NCBI GenBank assembly: GCA_003640385.1
Contig: RCAB01000127.1
Coordinates: 82,048 to 146,047, forward strand
Direction of reading: 5' to 3'
DNA: 64,000 nucleotides
Source: Setaria digitata
Taxonomy: Eukaryota > Nematoda > Chromadorea > Rhabditida > Setariidae
Part shown: piece after piece, positions 13,137 to 27,372 of the stretch
How the letters are laid out: every line of letters starts with the position of its first letter
Numbering within the stretch: position 1 is the first letter of the stretch
The notes under the pieces: generated by a model
Told to the model about the DNA's origin: nothing
The model's input: the letters and a program-made list of their open reading frames with translations, nothing else
The model's database searches: none
Translations under genes and position numbers: made by a program

Positions 13137-16100
13137 TAGCTAAGAGAACTAAAATGAAGCAAAAGAGCCAAAGTCTTCGATTTGCCGCTTTTCTATTCAC
13201 TAAACTGTAGATTTTTTTTTAGACAAAAACAAGCAATATATTAAAGCACCTACAGCAGACTGGTTAATGTCAGAAACGTTGAAATACTAACTATATCTAT
13301 TGTTCTCAATCATTTCATAACAATATGATACTCATTAAACCAGTTTAAGGATAGCTGTGCGTCTTAGAGCGCTCTATATCTGTGTTTCATTCACCAATGC
13401 TAAACGCTGTTCTTATTACAATTGAGAACTGCTATATTAATGATGTCTGGTAATCTACGGCCAAGAATTTCGGAAAGTATTCTTTTACTACATTGTCTGG
13501 TGGCATTTATAGAAAAATTTTATCCGCTACAGTACAAAAACTTAAGAAGAAATTAAGTAGTATCGGTTGAATTTCAGAAATAAGACCAACTAAGACAGCT
13601 TAATGTTCTTTGTCAACAGAACTAGATTAAACTGTTATTTAGGCGATGAAAAAGCAAGGACTGATAATTTGTAATTGTTAATGTGTAAGGGTTAGAAATA
13701 GGGATATTCGTTACTGAGAAATAGCCGAAAAAAAAAAAACTCTCAAACAGTGTCCTTTCAAAGAATATCTGGTCTCTTTATATATCAAAACTTTTTATGT
13801 GATGGAAAAGTGGCAATAGTTTCTACATACGTCACTTCCGCGCTGACTTTTGTGAAAAATTTTTGAGTTGATGAACAAGTTAACTGTTGGTCCATTTTTT
13901 ACGGTGCCATTTGGGTGGTGCTTATGAAGGATGTAATAAGTTAATTAACTAACAAAAGTTTTAAAATGAATGATTTCTTCCTGTCAAGCTCTTCTTTTAT
14001 GATGAAATGACTACAAACAAGAAAAAAAGTGCTTCTTTTTTAAAAAACATTTTCCGAAAATAAGTTTTGGCATGCTGAAATTAATTTTTTTGTCGATTGA
14101 AAGAACATGGAATTTAAACATTAAAAAAAAACGCAAAAGTGTTTAACTTTTAAAAGAGTTTAATCACCCAAAATCTCGTCATTATCAACTCCTTTTCTTC
14201 ATTTCGGCTATTGATTTATCAAAGTGTATCGTTCTATAATAACCGAGAGTTTTGAAAATTAATCATGTCGAAGTTGGAGAATAGCATCAGAGTAATATCA
14301 TGTGGAAACGAGAAATTAACGCATATCTTGAAATATGAAAAGAGGTTGATTAAAGCCCTCGAGCATTGGAGTAATTAAATTATCCGTATAAATCTGTGTT
14401 GCTCGTTCTTTGCTTTGTTTCAAATTTTCCTTGAAATTGATTTCCAGGAAAGTAAGATTATAAAAAATGTTTTCCAAAATTATTTGCCAAGTTTAACAGC
14501 GGGAATGTCATTATTAAATTAAAAAGAAGCATGCTGCTGTTCAAAAAGTAGTAATCCATGAGTGAAAACGAAGGTATAGTTAGCAAGAAACACACCAAGT
14601 TCTGTAATTATTCTTTTGGAGTCAATACCCCTTTTTTCCATCATTAAATTAATCGTCTAAGAACTGTAACATTGAGCGGTTGGAAATGTGGGAATTTTCG
14701 AATATACATTTTTAAAGTTGAAGTAAAAGCTGAAAGATCATTCACTGCACTGGACAGTTCCATTAACCATTAATTCCACATGTTTTTCATTCAACTGAGT
14801 TTTTTTTTATCGACATAATTTATGTTCACATAGGCACGCGCTTGTAACCGGAAATGGTTCTATTTACGCGATCAACTTCTACTTTTGAGTAGAGGGCAAG
14901 TGTACGAAAAAAGTCATAGAATTCTGAAAATTAAAGTATTGTACTTCTTTTTCTCTTCAAATACAAATTGCACTCGTCCTATTTCCGGTTCAAGTAATTT
15001 GCTTCTTTTAAAAACATATTGTAATGCATTACCATCAAGGAGCGATCAATGTATCCTAACACCTCTTTATCGCTTTAACGAATAGAAGAGGCTGAACATT
15101 TATAGTATGACCGCAATTTCTAACATCATCACTTGGCCTTGAAATAATCCAGTGAGCTCATCACGTGAAATGATCGTGGTAGAATTAAAATATTTAAAAA
15201 AAAAGTAATTGAAATTAAACGTTCATTTCAACAATAATCAGCTAAGACTGTTTTTCCATCATCAGATAATTGGGAGAGATCTCGAAGTTCGAGAGAAACC
15301 AGAATTAAAAGAAGGAACAATTACTTCGAAAACTCTATACCATTCTATAATTTGACTGCTTTTCTGTATGCCATAAGCTTTTTCATTTTTTACAAATAAG
15401 TTGCTTTCTTCTGAAGAGTTCATCACCTCAGTTATTAAATGAACTTTTTGGAAGAGGAAACGCTGCCTTAGAATAATAACTTTGCGGCTCTGTTTTAGTT
15501 GAATTAATGTCAGTAAAGTTTCTCAGAACTAAGCAGACATTTTTTTTATTAATATCTTTTGTAAAACTCATCCCTTTCTTTCATATTCCTTTCCACCTTT
15601 TGCATTCTTGATCCCGAAGTGCCGAAATAGTCAGGATTTCCTACAATTCTCGCCATTCCAAAATTGAGAAATACATGGATCTGTTTTCTCTTTTTTCTTT
15701 TCTCTGTTTTCTACCTGTGCAAGATTACTATATTCAAAACTATTCAAAATTTCTATTATGACCATTCCATATATTCTACCTAGACCTACATTTTCACTGC
15801 TTCTTGAAAATGTCAAAATATACTTATGTTGTCAAATTCAATTGAATTTAAAAAAAAAAAAGTACACATTAACACATGGTATACTAAGTGCTAGTGATGG
15901 CGAAACTTTGTGATATTGTGATAAGCATGATTTGGATTTGTTGATTTGAGAGTAAAAGAAAATAAAGCTGAAATGAAATGACAAATTTCAATTTAAGTGG
16001 AAAAAGTCCAAAAAAAAAAATTACCCAGAAAGTCTATCTTCAATTTAGGTCAATAGTGACAACTTGGTAGCCACTACTAGGAAATGTAAATAAGCACAAA

Positions 16101-19100
16101 TTAACAGACTCAGCCACTGTATAAACTTTAGCTTTCAAATTTATTTCGCAAATGACACCAACAATCAGTTAAAATTCGATCACTTGAAAACCAGTCCTGA
16201 CTTTTTTTCACTCTGGTTCTATGTCATGCATCAACCTTTGAAACAAAAGAAATTGAGAATTATCAGGATGATCTCTTTTCTCGTTCTCTTATTCTAAATT
16301 TGGATCAAAATTTTTCGTCTTCTAAAATGTCATACTTGTCTCACATTTTATTTATTGTCAGTATGTTTGTTGGACATTTGATTAGAATTTGGAAACAAAA
16401 TTTTGTGTAAGTGAAAGGAGTGAGACAAGTTCAGGAAAGGAAAAGATGGAAATTGGGACTCGTGTCCTTATTTTCATATAGTTAATTCTAAAAGATGGAA
16501 TTTAAAGGTCATAAGGATCGTGCATATTTTTAAGAGATCAAACAATCTTCGTGGAGCAAACAGCCCAAGTTTGAAACTGTTCTCCAAATCTAGGAACAAA
16601 TCATTCTTTTCAGCATACAGCGTATCTGCAAAAATGTCTTATAAAAAGTTTCTAAAGCTACTCAAGATGATACTAGCTACAGATTTTTATAAATGAAATG
16701 AAATATACAATATTGAAATAGATGTTGATTGCTTATCCTTTGCCTGTTTCATTATTTTCGTCTTAAACGATAAAATTTCATTCCTGAAACATATAAAAAT
16801 AAAACAATATTGTGAATAATCGATTTCAAAGTTGAGAAAGAATAAACATGTCATACGATTCCGATCATAATATTAAATCGGACGATTTTCCTGGAGAATG
16901 GACGATGCAAATTAATGATTTCAGTTCAACATTCAAAATTAATAGCTCACTTTTAAATAACTTTCAAGACATATTATTCATATCGAACTCAACTAATGTC
17001 TAAAACTATCTTGTAGTTGTACAGTTTTCCTGTTGGATAGAATTGACGTAATATCTGCTTTTTTTGCAATAATAATCTTTATGATTCCAATACACAGCAA
17101 CTTTTTTATGAAGAAAATTGGCATCACTTGATTTGGTTTATCAACACCTTCTTGTTCATTAAGAATCCTTATCCTTATCTAAATATTAATTACCACCGAG
17201 TAATACGCATTTAAAAGAGCTAATTCACTTGACCAGTATTTTTAGATTTCGTTCATTAATGGTAAAAAAAAAAGTACTAGAAACAGTCCCAAGTGAGTTC
17301 TTGATAAACATTTAAAATATTTTATTTAAATTTATATCAATTCTTTTTATTCAAATCTACTAAATTACAAGACTTTTCATTTCAGCTATTTATGAATGTC
17401 GCAAAACGGCACCTTTCATTTTTTAATTAGCCCTACTAAATATATTCATCAACTTTTTGAATGCCAACTAAATGGGTTGTTTTTTCTTAGAATTGGATTT
17501 TTACTATTTTCTATTGTTTTTGAATATACAGATGAATATATCAGTATTATCACGCAAATTTTTTCTTGAAACCTCAGAAATGTTAACTGCTTATCAATTA
17601 AACGCTGATCGCACTTAACTATGCATAACTACGAAGCAGAATACATTTCTCGAAGTAGAAACAATGCGTATTACAGTGAATAGATTTGGCACTTCACCAA
17701 GAAATACAGGCAACTTTTCTTATATTGGAATACAAAGTTCCAAAAATTACTGCAGTTACATTAATTTTCCCTGAACAAAAAAAGTATTAATCAACAATGT
17801 TATTTTAGAGAAGCAAGTATGTTAATTAAATGATCCAATTCAAACAGTTCTCAGAACATAAATATTTATCTGTCTGGATTTTCTTAGTAAACATACTTAT
17901 TTTTATTAGATACGTATTAGTAAACAATTGCGAAAAGTATTAAATGATCAGTACCCTGCCACATCGCAAATGATATTTTGTACAACTGATAATTTGAAGA
18001 TAAGAAAACAATTCATAAATATATTTAGATTTGTTGTAGTGGCAAATACAAATTGTTGGTAAATATTTAGCCTCAAACTAAACGAATTATTCTAAATAAC
18101 CTCACGAATAATATAACATCGTTACCGTTATTTTCAACTTTAGACTTGAAAGTTATACTCTGCCAAAAGTTCTAATTAAAATCGAAATTCTTCTCCAATT
18201 GTACTGAAATGTTATAGAAAAGAGTGTCATTCTTTATATTTCAGCAGATCAATCGGGAACTTTCATTGATTGTCCACAAATGAACAAATTCTTTTTTCAA
18301 CATCTTTTCAAATTCCCTTAACAGAATTCCAAGCAGTGACTTGAAGAGACAATGGTGTTTCGTTGGCAAAGCTTCTTTCTTGTCTTACTTTTGTTAGAAC
18401 CATTCCTTGTCTTCTATATTTTAGCATTCAGAAAAATAAAATGATGAACAACCCACTGTGAAAGTAAAAAACGCTGGAATCATAAAAAAAGAATTTAGTT
18501 GGGGAAGTAATACTAAAATTGTAGCAGATGAACCAATAAAAACTTCTTTCGGCTTTAGAACAACTGAAACGATTAGTCATAGTACGATGAATGATGGGAT
18601 ACTTTTCTAATGAAACGATGCCACACCATATTTCGAAACAAGTTTTCATCATATTTCAAAGACAATGTGTAGCAGCATTCGTTGCATGGAAGAAACTTAA
18701 TAACAACAAATAAATTGCCAGAATAAAAGAAAAAAAAAACGCTTTATCCCAGTTATTAATTGGAATTCAATTTGCATTTCCTGCACATTTATATATGTAA
18801 TATATATTCCATTGCGTAAATACAGTAGTAATTTTCATCATTGCAGGGACAACTCTGTCATCCTCGATAACTCCTACGAAGAACAGAACCGGTATTTTCC
18901 AAATCCGAGAGAAGAAATCGTCATGCTTAATTGAATTTCTGTTCCTCTAGATTTTTAGTTGCCAGTGTTCGTTCATTATTGCATTATTGGGAATATCGAA
19001 ATATTTGCCAAATGCCATGGAAATTTTTTCCTAAATCGCTTGAATTCCCTACAGCCAAATTCTGCCAAGTTCATGTTTGGTGTTATTTGTAAACTCACCA

Positions 19101-21271
19101 TCCTCTGCCTTATATTTTAGAGATACTCCAATTCACTTGAGTCAACCTAGAGTGCTTGTTACAGATTTCGATTTTGAAAATTTGCCACCACAAGAGAATG
19201 AATACGGAAATCGAACTCACAAATAAAAGTGAAAATTAGTATCACTATTCAAATAACGAAAAGTAAGAACTATTACTTCTGTTTAAGAAAAAAAATACGT
19301 TCCAGACGACCCTGCCACATTTTTTTAATAAAATCCAAAAATCTCTATTGATCTTCGCTTTCGTATTAACCGAGAAAGGTCTTTTACAGCCTATCTTTCT
19401 AGGTAAGCAATCCTGCAACGCAGAAATAGACTCGAAGCTTTATCATTAAGATAAAGGACTCATGTATGAACATGAGTACCGAAGAGCTTGACTAGAAAAT
19501 GTCAAGAATTCAAAGATGATCAAGCAGCAAAAGAGTGGATTCAAAGCTTATTTTTTATACTAAGTACAAACAAAACAAACACATCAGGGGAAACTAAAAA
19601 CGACCCGAATTTAAACATTCATATATACCAGTGAAAGGTACCATGAAAAATATTCGCTTATCAATAATTTACTTTAAAATTAAATGCTGTAAGTACGAAT
19701 AATACTACTCGAAACTGACGAAATTTATAATATTTGCAGAAGTAATCAATCATACATACGATACACTATGAAGTTTTCATAAAGCAATGCTCGTACTTCT
19801 CCAAATCTAAGTTAACATGTTTCGAAATTTGCTTCGGCTTCTTTCACTGCGTTCAGTGAAATGAAATAACTAATGAAACATGCAGTTCTTTTAAACTTCT
19901 CATCAAATTTGATAGAGCCTAAAAAACAGTCTCAATACTTCGGTCATATTAAATAATACTGTCGAAAAAAAAAAAAAAAAAACGAAAGTTTGGAACTAAG
20001 ATGCAGTAAAAAGTATAAAAAAAAGAAAGGAACAACAAGCACATCAGAGCTTATTCTCGAACAATGTTACCATATCAGAACCTGCACTTCTGACTTCGTC
20101 TGTCGATTCCACAACACTCGAAGGTGAAAACGCATCTCAAGAACCTACTAAGTCGTCAGTAAGGAATACTTCCAATTTTTTTCTGCATTTCCTTCGCAAT
20201 CCTTGTGCTCCGAACCCAACTGACAAAGTTAGAAATAATTATAAAAAACCGTATGCTGTAACAAAATGAAAGATGATGAACATGCTTTCATAACTAGACT
20301 TATTCTAAGGATGATCTTTTCCCAATTTTTCAATGAATTTCGAATGAAGAATCTTTATTAGTAATTCTTTTCCCTCAAGAAAAATTGTTTAGTATACAAC
20401 AATGTTGAAAAGAAACCCGTGATCATGAAGAAGTAATTCTATATCTAAAGAGCAACAATCTTTTATGGACTAAAATTAGGAACACGTTTTTGATAATTGG
20501 TATAAATATTACGAACTTTTGATCACTTTGAAGCAATGAATCACACTGCAGAGCATACTGGAAGCAATACAGAAATGCACTGTTAAAGCAATTACAATAC
20601 TTTTCTAATAAACAGAACTAAAGAATCAATTCAAAGTAAAATAATGTATGAGCGGTTTATGCCTATCAGTTTATCAAATGCAGTATTTTTTAGTATCTAC
20701 TTTATTATGTTTTATTTTGCGACAAGATGCATGACTTTGGTTGAGGTTAACGACCACGGACATGCCTGTTTGGACAGGAAAATGTTTGATATTCAGTTAA
20801 ATAACCACTTATGAAGTAAACAGCTAAGAAAAACAGTCTCGAAATTGTCACACGTGCTCTTCACGCCATAACGATTTTAACATCAGTAGTACGACATTTT
20901 ACTGGAAGGTGATCAGCCAGGGCAATGCCGAAAAGTTCAAATGATTGCTGTTGAAGATCAAATTTCTCAGAGGGACTACCTTATTCCCAAATAAAAGAGC
21001 GGTGTTTCAGCATTACGGCACCAGTACAAATCCATCATCAGCTCTTCGACATATGTTGAGAGGGTAAAGATTCACTTTATTCACCATTTACACAACCAGA
21101 TCTTCTGCAACGTAATCCAGTACAACACGTCAACTACTAAAATTAGCATATGTGACTGCTGCTTAAAACAAAAGGAATCTCAATCTTTTAAATAGTTTTA
21201 CTAGAGAATATGGCTAACAATTATTATTTAAAAAAAAAAAAAGACCGAAAGAAACATAGGAATGGGAAATA
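13137..21271. other. 8 kb without a modelled gene; scattered exon-like stretches on +
   Basis: No gene in this AT-rich block can be assembled with consistent phases. Several + strand stretches look like exons: an ATG frame at 14263-14379, an ATG frame at 16848-17000, 17621-17680, 18848-18891 followed by 19121-19226 (ends in TAA), a 90-codon open frame at 19999-20268, and pieces near 20730-20815 and 21011-21062. Open frames of this size also arise by chance at this base composition. One divergent gene with long introns is possible; so is none. Confidence 0.4.
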
Positions 21272-24200
21272 TTACAATTGATCCGTCCAGCTGCATGTAG
21301 TAAAAAGCGGGAAATTAGTAGCAACATTTGGTTTCGGAGAATTCGGTGTCTGAACCGGCAGTAAAAAATCATGGTCATAGTAGCTCCTATACATCTGCGG
21401 TTCTGACACAGAACGTTTCAATCTCGGAAGACCAGCTGAGGCTCGCTCAAGATAAATAAGAACCTAGAAAAAGTCAATCTGATAGAACAAAATTTCTAAA
21501 CAACCAGTGGTTAACGCAAAATTAAAAATAATGTGTCAACCTGTTCAAATTCCGGACGCTCGTCTCGAGAGAACTTAATGCATTTTTCAAGCAGAGTAAG
21601 CAAGCCCTTGGGTGTATCGTGGCGCACTTTCGTCAAATCGGGCTTCAAATAACCTCTACCAACCATGAACAAAATCTGAATTTTACGAATAGAAACAAAT
21701 CTCAAATTGCGATGTTCACAAGTAATAATGTCATCAAACACACAGACCTGATCCCTACTGTTGATATGAGAATAAGGTAGAATTCCTGATAATAATTCAA
21801 ATAAACAAATGCCAAATGAATATACATCAGAAAGCGTTGTGTATGGATTTGTATCTTGCATTCTTATCACTTCCGGAGCCTAAATATTTTTATATCTCGT
21901 CAAAACATTACATGGAACACCGAAGGTGAAGCTAAATGAAGCTAAAGCACATTATAAAAATAATAAGGAAATCATACCATCCAAAGAATACTTCCAGTTG
22001 GCTGCTGATTTTGTTGTCCACCACTCCAACGTGTTTTGACAGTCGCCAAGCCAAAATCACCAATTTTAACTGTACCATCATCAGTTAAAAAAATATTGTT
22101 CGTTTTTAGATCTCTGAAATCTCAGAAAAAAAGTCACAATGTTTCAAAAGCATCAATGTTAGAATTACTGATGGAAATTATAGACGAGCAAATAAAACAA
22201 AGGGGAGAACCATGCTGAGCTAAGAGAAAGATTTTGAACTGAAACTTTTCTACAATCATATATCAAAACTGCTGAAAGCAGAGAAAAGAAGTGGTCATTA
22301 TGAAAATTCCTACATTATTGCCTTGTACTTAAGTAGCTGTTCATGCAGTTCAAATACGTGCAACGGAAAATTTTGACGGAAATGATTTAAGACAACTGAT
22401 CTTGCACAATTAAGCCATATTCTGGTCACTAAGCCGTAAGCCAAATGCTAAATTTCGAAATAAGTATAAATGATTACCTTTCTTTTTTACAGATATGAAT
22501 AATAGGAGATATCATTAAAACAACAAATAAAAAGAACATAGATTGGTGGAAACCTATGGATGATGTGACGGGAGTGCAGATAATTCATGCCCTGAGCGAT
22601 CTGTTTGCAAATATCAATAACTGACGAGATTTCAAAGTCTACTCGAGGTTCATTGACATGTATTTGTCTATACAAAGAAGATCCTTCACACCACTGAAAA
22701 TATCACTGCTCATGAAGAGGAAATAGAAAGGAAAAAATAGCATTAAAAAATAGAACAAAAATGTTAAAACTAAAATCTAGCAGGAAAATGATAACTAGGA
22801 CTCAATGATTACCTGTGTAACAATTGCAAGGTCTGGTTCACGCAACCAACCCATAAAAAGTAAAACATTTGCATGTCTGGTTTTCTTCAGTACACCCACT
22901 TCGTTTTTAAAAGCTTGAAGCTGTGCAGGACTTGGTTCACCCACATTTAATTTTTTAATTGCCACTTTCCCTGAAAATATTTTTACTCAGTGGGAATTAC
23001 ATTTTATTATTTAGAAGTTAGAAATTTTAAGTCTTTTACCGCAATCACTAGAAACAACCCATCTAATGGATTAGTCAACTGTGAAATAAATAAATCACAA
23101 AGATTAAACATCGATGTAAAGTGCTTAAATCAATATACTTACCAAAATAACTTCCCAAATACACAGTACCAAACGAACCACTACCAATCTTCTTATGATA
23201 TGTTACCAAAGAACGATCAATTTCCCAACCTTCCATCAAAATCCGCTGCTTTAATTTCTCTTTGTAATCACTCTAAACTTGAAACTAGTAAAATTACAGT
23301 TTCAGTGATTTCAACTTATTAGTTAAATTGTAATGGAACTGAAAAAACTGCTTAAACTTACTTCGTGAGGCTCGCCTAATCGATCCGAAGAGATAGACGA
23401 TCGACCGCCCGGTCCTTTAATTGGAATCTTGTCATTTGGACCTGAATCAAAACAATCTACAATGAAGAATGAAAGAGAACAACGAAAAAATTACTAGCCA
23501 CAACTTAAATGAGCCTAATTTGAATAGAACCAGAAGCAAATGAACAACTGTTTAATTCATACTTTTGCTACGGAAGCGAAAACCAAATGTCTTTTGTGGC
23601 GGTGCGGATTGTGGAGGTGTAGGAGGCAAACCCGAACTCGGGTCATATGTGGCACCAGAATAAGCTGGTGGAGGCGAAGAACTTGTTGACGATGGAGAAG
23701 TGGTGAAACACGGTGACCCCATTCCAGCCAGAGCTGATGGATGCAAACGATTTGGCCGCCGATTACCAGCCAATTGCCAGTCTCGAAAAGCGGAAAAATT
23801 TGTCAGCTTTCCCGTCTTTGCTGCTCCTGTATAAACAAAGACAGTATAACTCAACAAAGCCATTAAGTAGCAGCAACACTTGATTTTGGTCCCAGTAATA
23901 ATGACTTTTCGAAGTCAAGGGCAAATCATTTCAAAAACATCACATTTATTTTAGTAATAAATCAATCTCTGATTAGAAATTACTGCTAGAAAATATACCT
24001 GATGGGTGAACAAATACATGAACATTGCTACTCAGTGCATCCAACACTTTCTGAAAATTTATGTGTGTATTACAAAGCATGTTTTTGAAATTCTAACTTC
24101 AAGGAAAATCATATGTATTCTACACAACATTGAGGAAAACCGTTTCACGCAATGTTTCATCTTTTGTTATTTCGTAAATGTTCGGAGCTGATGATGAACG

Positions 24201-25943
24201 ATCTCGAGATGACTCATTTATCCCAACTGAGATTTCCGGTCGACCTGGTAAACGCACGGCCTGTTGACGCGAAATTCCCACACGATTAGGAAGAGAATCT
24301 ACAAACTTCTATTCATTTAAAAGCAGGAACAGGTCATACCATGATTTTGCATTTTTTTTTCTCCGAATTTTTTTTTTTTTTTTTTTTTTTTTGATACATC
24401 AATAATGTTATTTAGAGCTCGAAATATTCAGCAGCCTAGAATTTATGGCTATTTAAAAGCCAATTTTAAAGGAACTTTTAATAAATGTGGAAGGTAAACA
24501 TGAAGTTGCCAAAACATGTTTACTAATTAATGGAAAAATAAAAGCAACAAAAAGTGGGTTACCTGTAGCGGGACTTTGGAAATGTTGGATAATCTCGGCA
24601 ACAAGTGCAGCATTTGGACCTTCATACTGATCGCATATATCTCGCAATTTGTTTGCCATGCGGACATCATGTGAAATTTGTTGCATGCGATCGCAATAAT
24701 TAGGGACTTTGGAACCACATTTTTGATGAAATGTGAACTGGCACAACTCGCACCGATATCCCTAAATGCAATGTTGGAAACCGGAATTCGAACACAGCTG
24801 TGAAGTTCCTACACCTGAATTGAGAAACTCCTGGTAGTGCAGAAATAGCACTGCTTTATTTGTTCAATGGATAGGCAGCAGGAAAAGGAAAGTACGCTTC
24901 ATATATAGTACATTTCTGTGATGGTTTTACTGGAAACCAAACAGTAAGCAAAAGTACCGAGCAAAAATATCATTCTACATCTCAACATGGTGCATAGAAA
25001 ACAATGTGAAAGTTTGCTTTTCAAATCACAACAATTTTCACAATCGCTAGAAGAAGAGATTTAAAACATCTCAAAAAAAAAAATTAAAAGTCGAAAAATA
25101 TTATTCAGAAAACTGACCTGCAGCCATATTTGTTTATGACAGACGTCACAGAATGCTACTGACAAGAAAGTTTTCCGCACAAAACTGTGCTTAATAGATA
25201 CCAATATAGAGAGATATGCACTGTGCACCCAAAGCTCCTTTTTTTCCAAAGTCTAAAATGTATCAAAAACGTAAATAAAACGTTGACAAAACAAAAAAAT
25301 TTTTGAAATTAATCATAAGGAAGCTTAAAACATGAATACAATGAATAATGGAATTTCGAGAAAACTAATGAATAATATGTAGACCACTTTACATTAGATA
25401 ATGTTTCTAAATCCATGCTAAGATCGATACGCGGACTAGACGGATCACCACCAATACACACTCTACACATCTGCGGCAGTATTGCTCTTTTTTCCAAAAT
25501 TTTGGCAATGGCGTCTCGTGCTAGAATCCCGGGCTTCACCTCCACCTGTAAAATAAGAATAGTGTAAATGAATACCTATACCTGCAAACAGAAAAACCGA
25601 AATAGATTCATATAAAGGATACTACAAACTTTTGAATGTTGATTGAAAGGAAGATGAAGAAGGATTAAGGAGTCGCTTAGCCGTTTGGGCGAAGTACATG
25701 GTGAAGGGCTGCCACCACCTCGGCTACTGTAGACATCCTGTAAAAGGATCAACATTTTCATTAAAAGAATGGCAGGCATTAGAACGAGAATTTCTGGAAC
25801 TAGCTTTTTTTTTTTTTTAATGGAAATGGAATGACCTGACGTAAAATCTCGCTTACCGGTGATGATGGACCAATAAGAGGTGACAAAGACTGTGATACCT
25901 GACATCCAGAACACCCTTCCGCAACGTCGCCCAACACAGACAT
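21272..25943 (-). CDS. lin-45: Raf serine/threonine kinase (LIN-45 orthologue)
   Basis: Raf is the MAP3K that binds Ras-GTP and phosphorylates MEK. Exons in transcript order: 25943-25857, 25737-25630, 25545-25393, 25252-25118, 24761-24563, 24298-24141, 24050-23999, 23826-23563, 23441-23362, 23272-23143, 22970-22813, 22693-22554, 22113-21978, 21879-21748, 21675-21541 and 21463-21272. All phases agree, giving about 752 residues. Domains: a Ser/Pro-rich start, Ras-binding domain at about 53-127 with the conserved Arg, C1 zinc finger at 138-186 (HX12CX2C pattern), CR2 14-3-3 site RSSSAP near 261, and kinase domain at about 430-700. The kinase has GSGSFG, VAIKK, HRDLK, DFG, APE and a GLATV activation loop. 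RSVSEP near the C-terminus is the second 14-3-3 site. The start was chosen as the first in-frame ATG after a tttattttag acceptor. An extra 5' exon is possible. Confidence 0.96.
24368..24392. repeat. poly-T tract in a lin-45 intron
   Basis: About 25 consecutive T residues lie in the intron between the C1 and CR2 exons. Such a run is prone to length errors in assembly. It is not coding in the model given. Confidence 0.9.
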
Positions 25944-27372
25944 CCTTATCAGACCATCTAAAATAAATCCGAATTTCTTCGACCAAGATTTACAGCAGGT
26001 TTGATTGTGCGACAGGACAAAAGCTCAGCTACTAAGGAAGGGAGAACTAGAGACTAAACTGCTAATATCCCCAAAATTTGAATTTGGGTTAGAGTAAATT
26101 GCTGTTTTTCAGAAGAAATAATAAAAATAAGATGAAGAATCAATATCTAGATTAAAATATTTCTCAAAAATCCCACTACGCCCATTGTAGCTTGACTTCC
26201 TCCTCCCTTCTAACCTACAATTTTGACCTAGTGATTAACTGATATTTTCAACTGCAGTGCGGTAAGGATCACTGGTAGTACATTCATCCAGTATGAATCT
26301 CTCTGTAGATGAAACATATGAATGCCAAAAATCTTTTTGCTCCAGTAAACACCACTGAGTATCCGACCACCCCAACCAACACCAGAACGAATCGCCGTCA
26401 GACAACTGAACGGGAGCAGCCAGGTACCGTTGAGCAGTCATGATAAGCGGTTATGCTACCCAACTGCCCACTATGAAAACAACGGACTCGAGGCGTATCT
26501 ACTTTTACAACTATCACGCAGAATGTGAAGTACTTAAGCGTTGTGCAAGAATGGTATACCCGGAAATAGATGTGTCACTGAGGGCCATTAAGCAATACAA
26601 AAAACAACAGTTTTTTCTTTAATATTCAAAATAAGCATACAACAAAACACCTGAAAGATAAACATCACGTTACTTTTTTTTACAGACACATACGTTTTGG
26701 AAGCAGGGAATTTTGCAAGTGTTTTATCAAAGTAAATTTTTTTCATTAACATATTTCAAGGGTAAGGATGCGGAAAGACTCAATACTCGCTTGTCTATTT
26801 GACTAACAATCAAAACAGTGTATGTTTTGCGAAGTATCATTTCAAATTGGTAATAGCAGTACCACAGTACATTCTTTTAACATTAATGAACTAACCAGAT
26901 GAGTAAAGACAATATTAAATAAATGAAAAGAACGATAAGACATCATCGTCTTCCGCATCCTTGGACAGCCTGACATTTTTGTCCTCAAAAAACAAAGTGA
27001 TCCTTCCACCCTGTTTTCAATGTTCTTTCTACGAAATGATTTCAATGCTCTAATAATTTTAAAACAAAATGGGATTGGATGTGTTTGAATAAGTTAGCCA
27101 TGATGAAGATAAAAGACAACAGTGAGGGTTTGCAGCTGTTACGGTACAAATATTCACTGAAACTAAACAACAGAACAAAGCTGATAAGTGTTATTCAACA
27201 GGTAAGAAGAAAGATATTCAAAAGATATCCTTCTAAGGAATACATGTTCACTCGTACTTTCGTACCCATTTTGTTTAAGACCAAATAATATACAAAAAAT
27301 TATCTAAAAGTATCAACAGCTGTAATAATTTTAACTTTTTCGATTCAATTGAAATAATACAGCACAATAAAT
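25944..27372. other. intergenic region between lin-45 and the acyltransferase gene
   Basis: This stretch holds the lin-45 promoter or 5' leader and the 3' flank of the next gene. On the minus strand a tttattttag acceptor ends at 25958 and could take a spliced leader. A 68-codon minus frame at 26441-26235 is Trp-rich and matches nothing I know. I see no other gene. Confidence 0.5.

Noticed and set aside
26235..26441. A 68-codon minus frame upstream of lin-45, considered as an N-terminal exon
   Set aside because: It is Trp-rich, unlike Raf N-termini, and no donor in it gives the phase needed by the exon at 25957.
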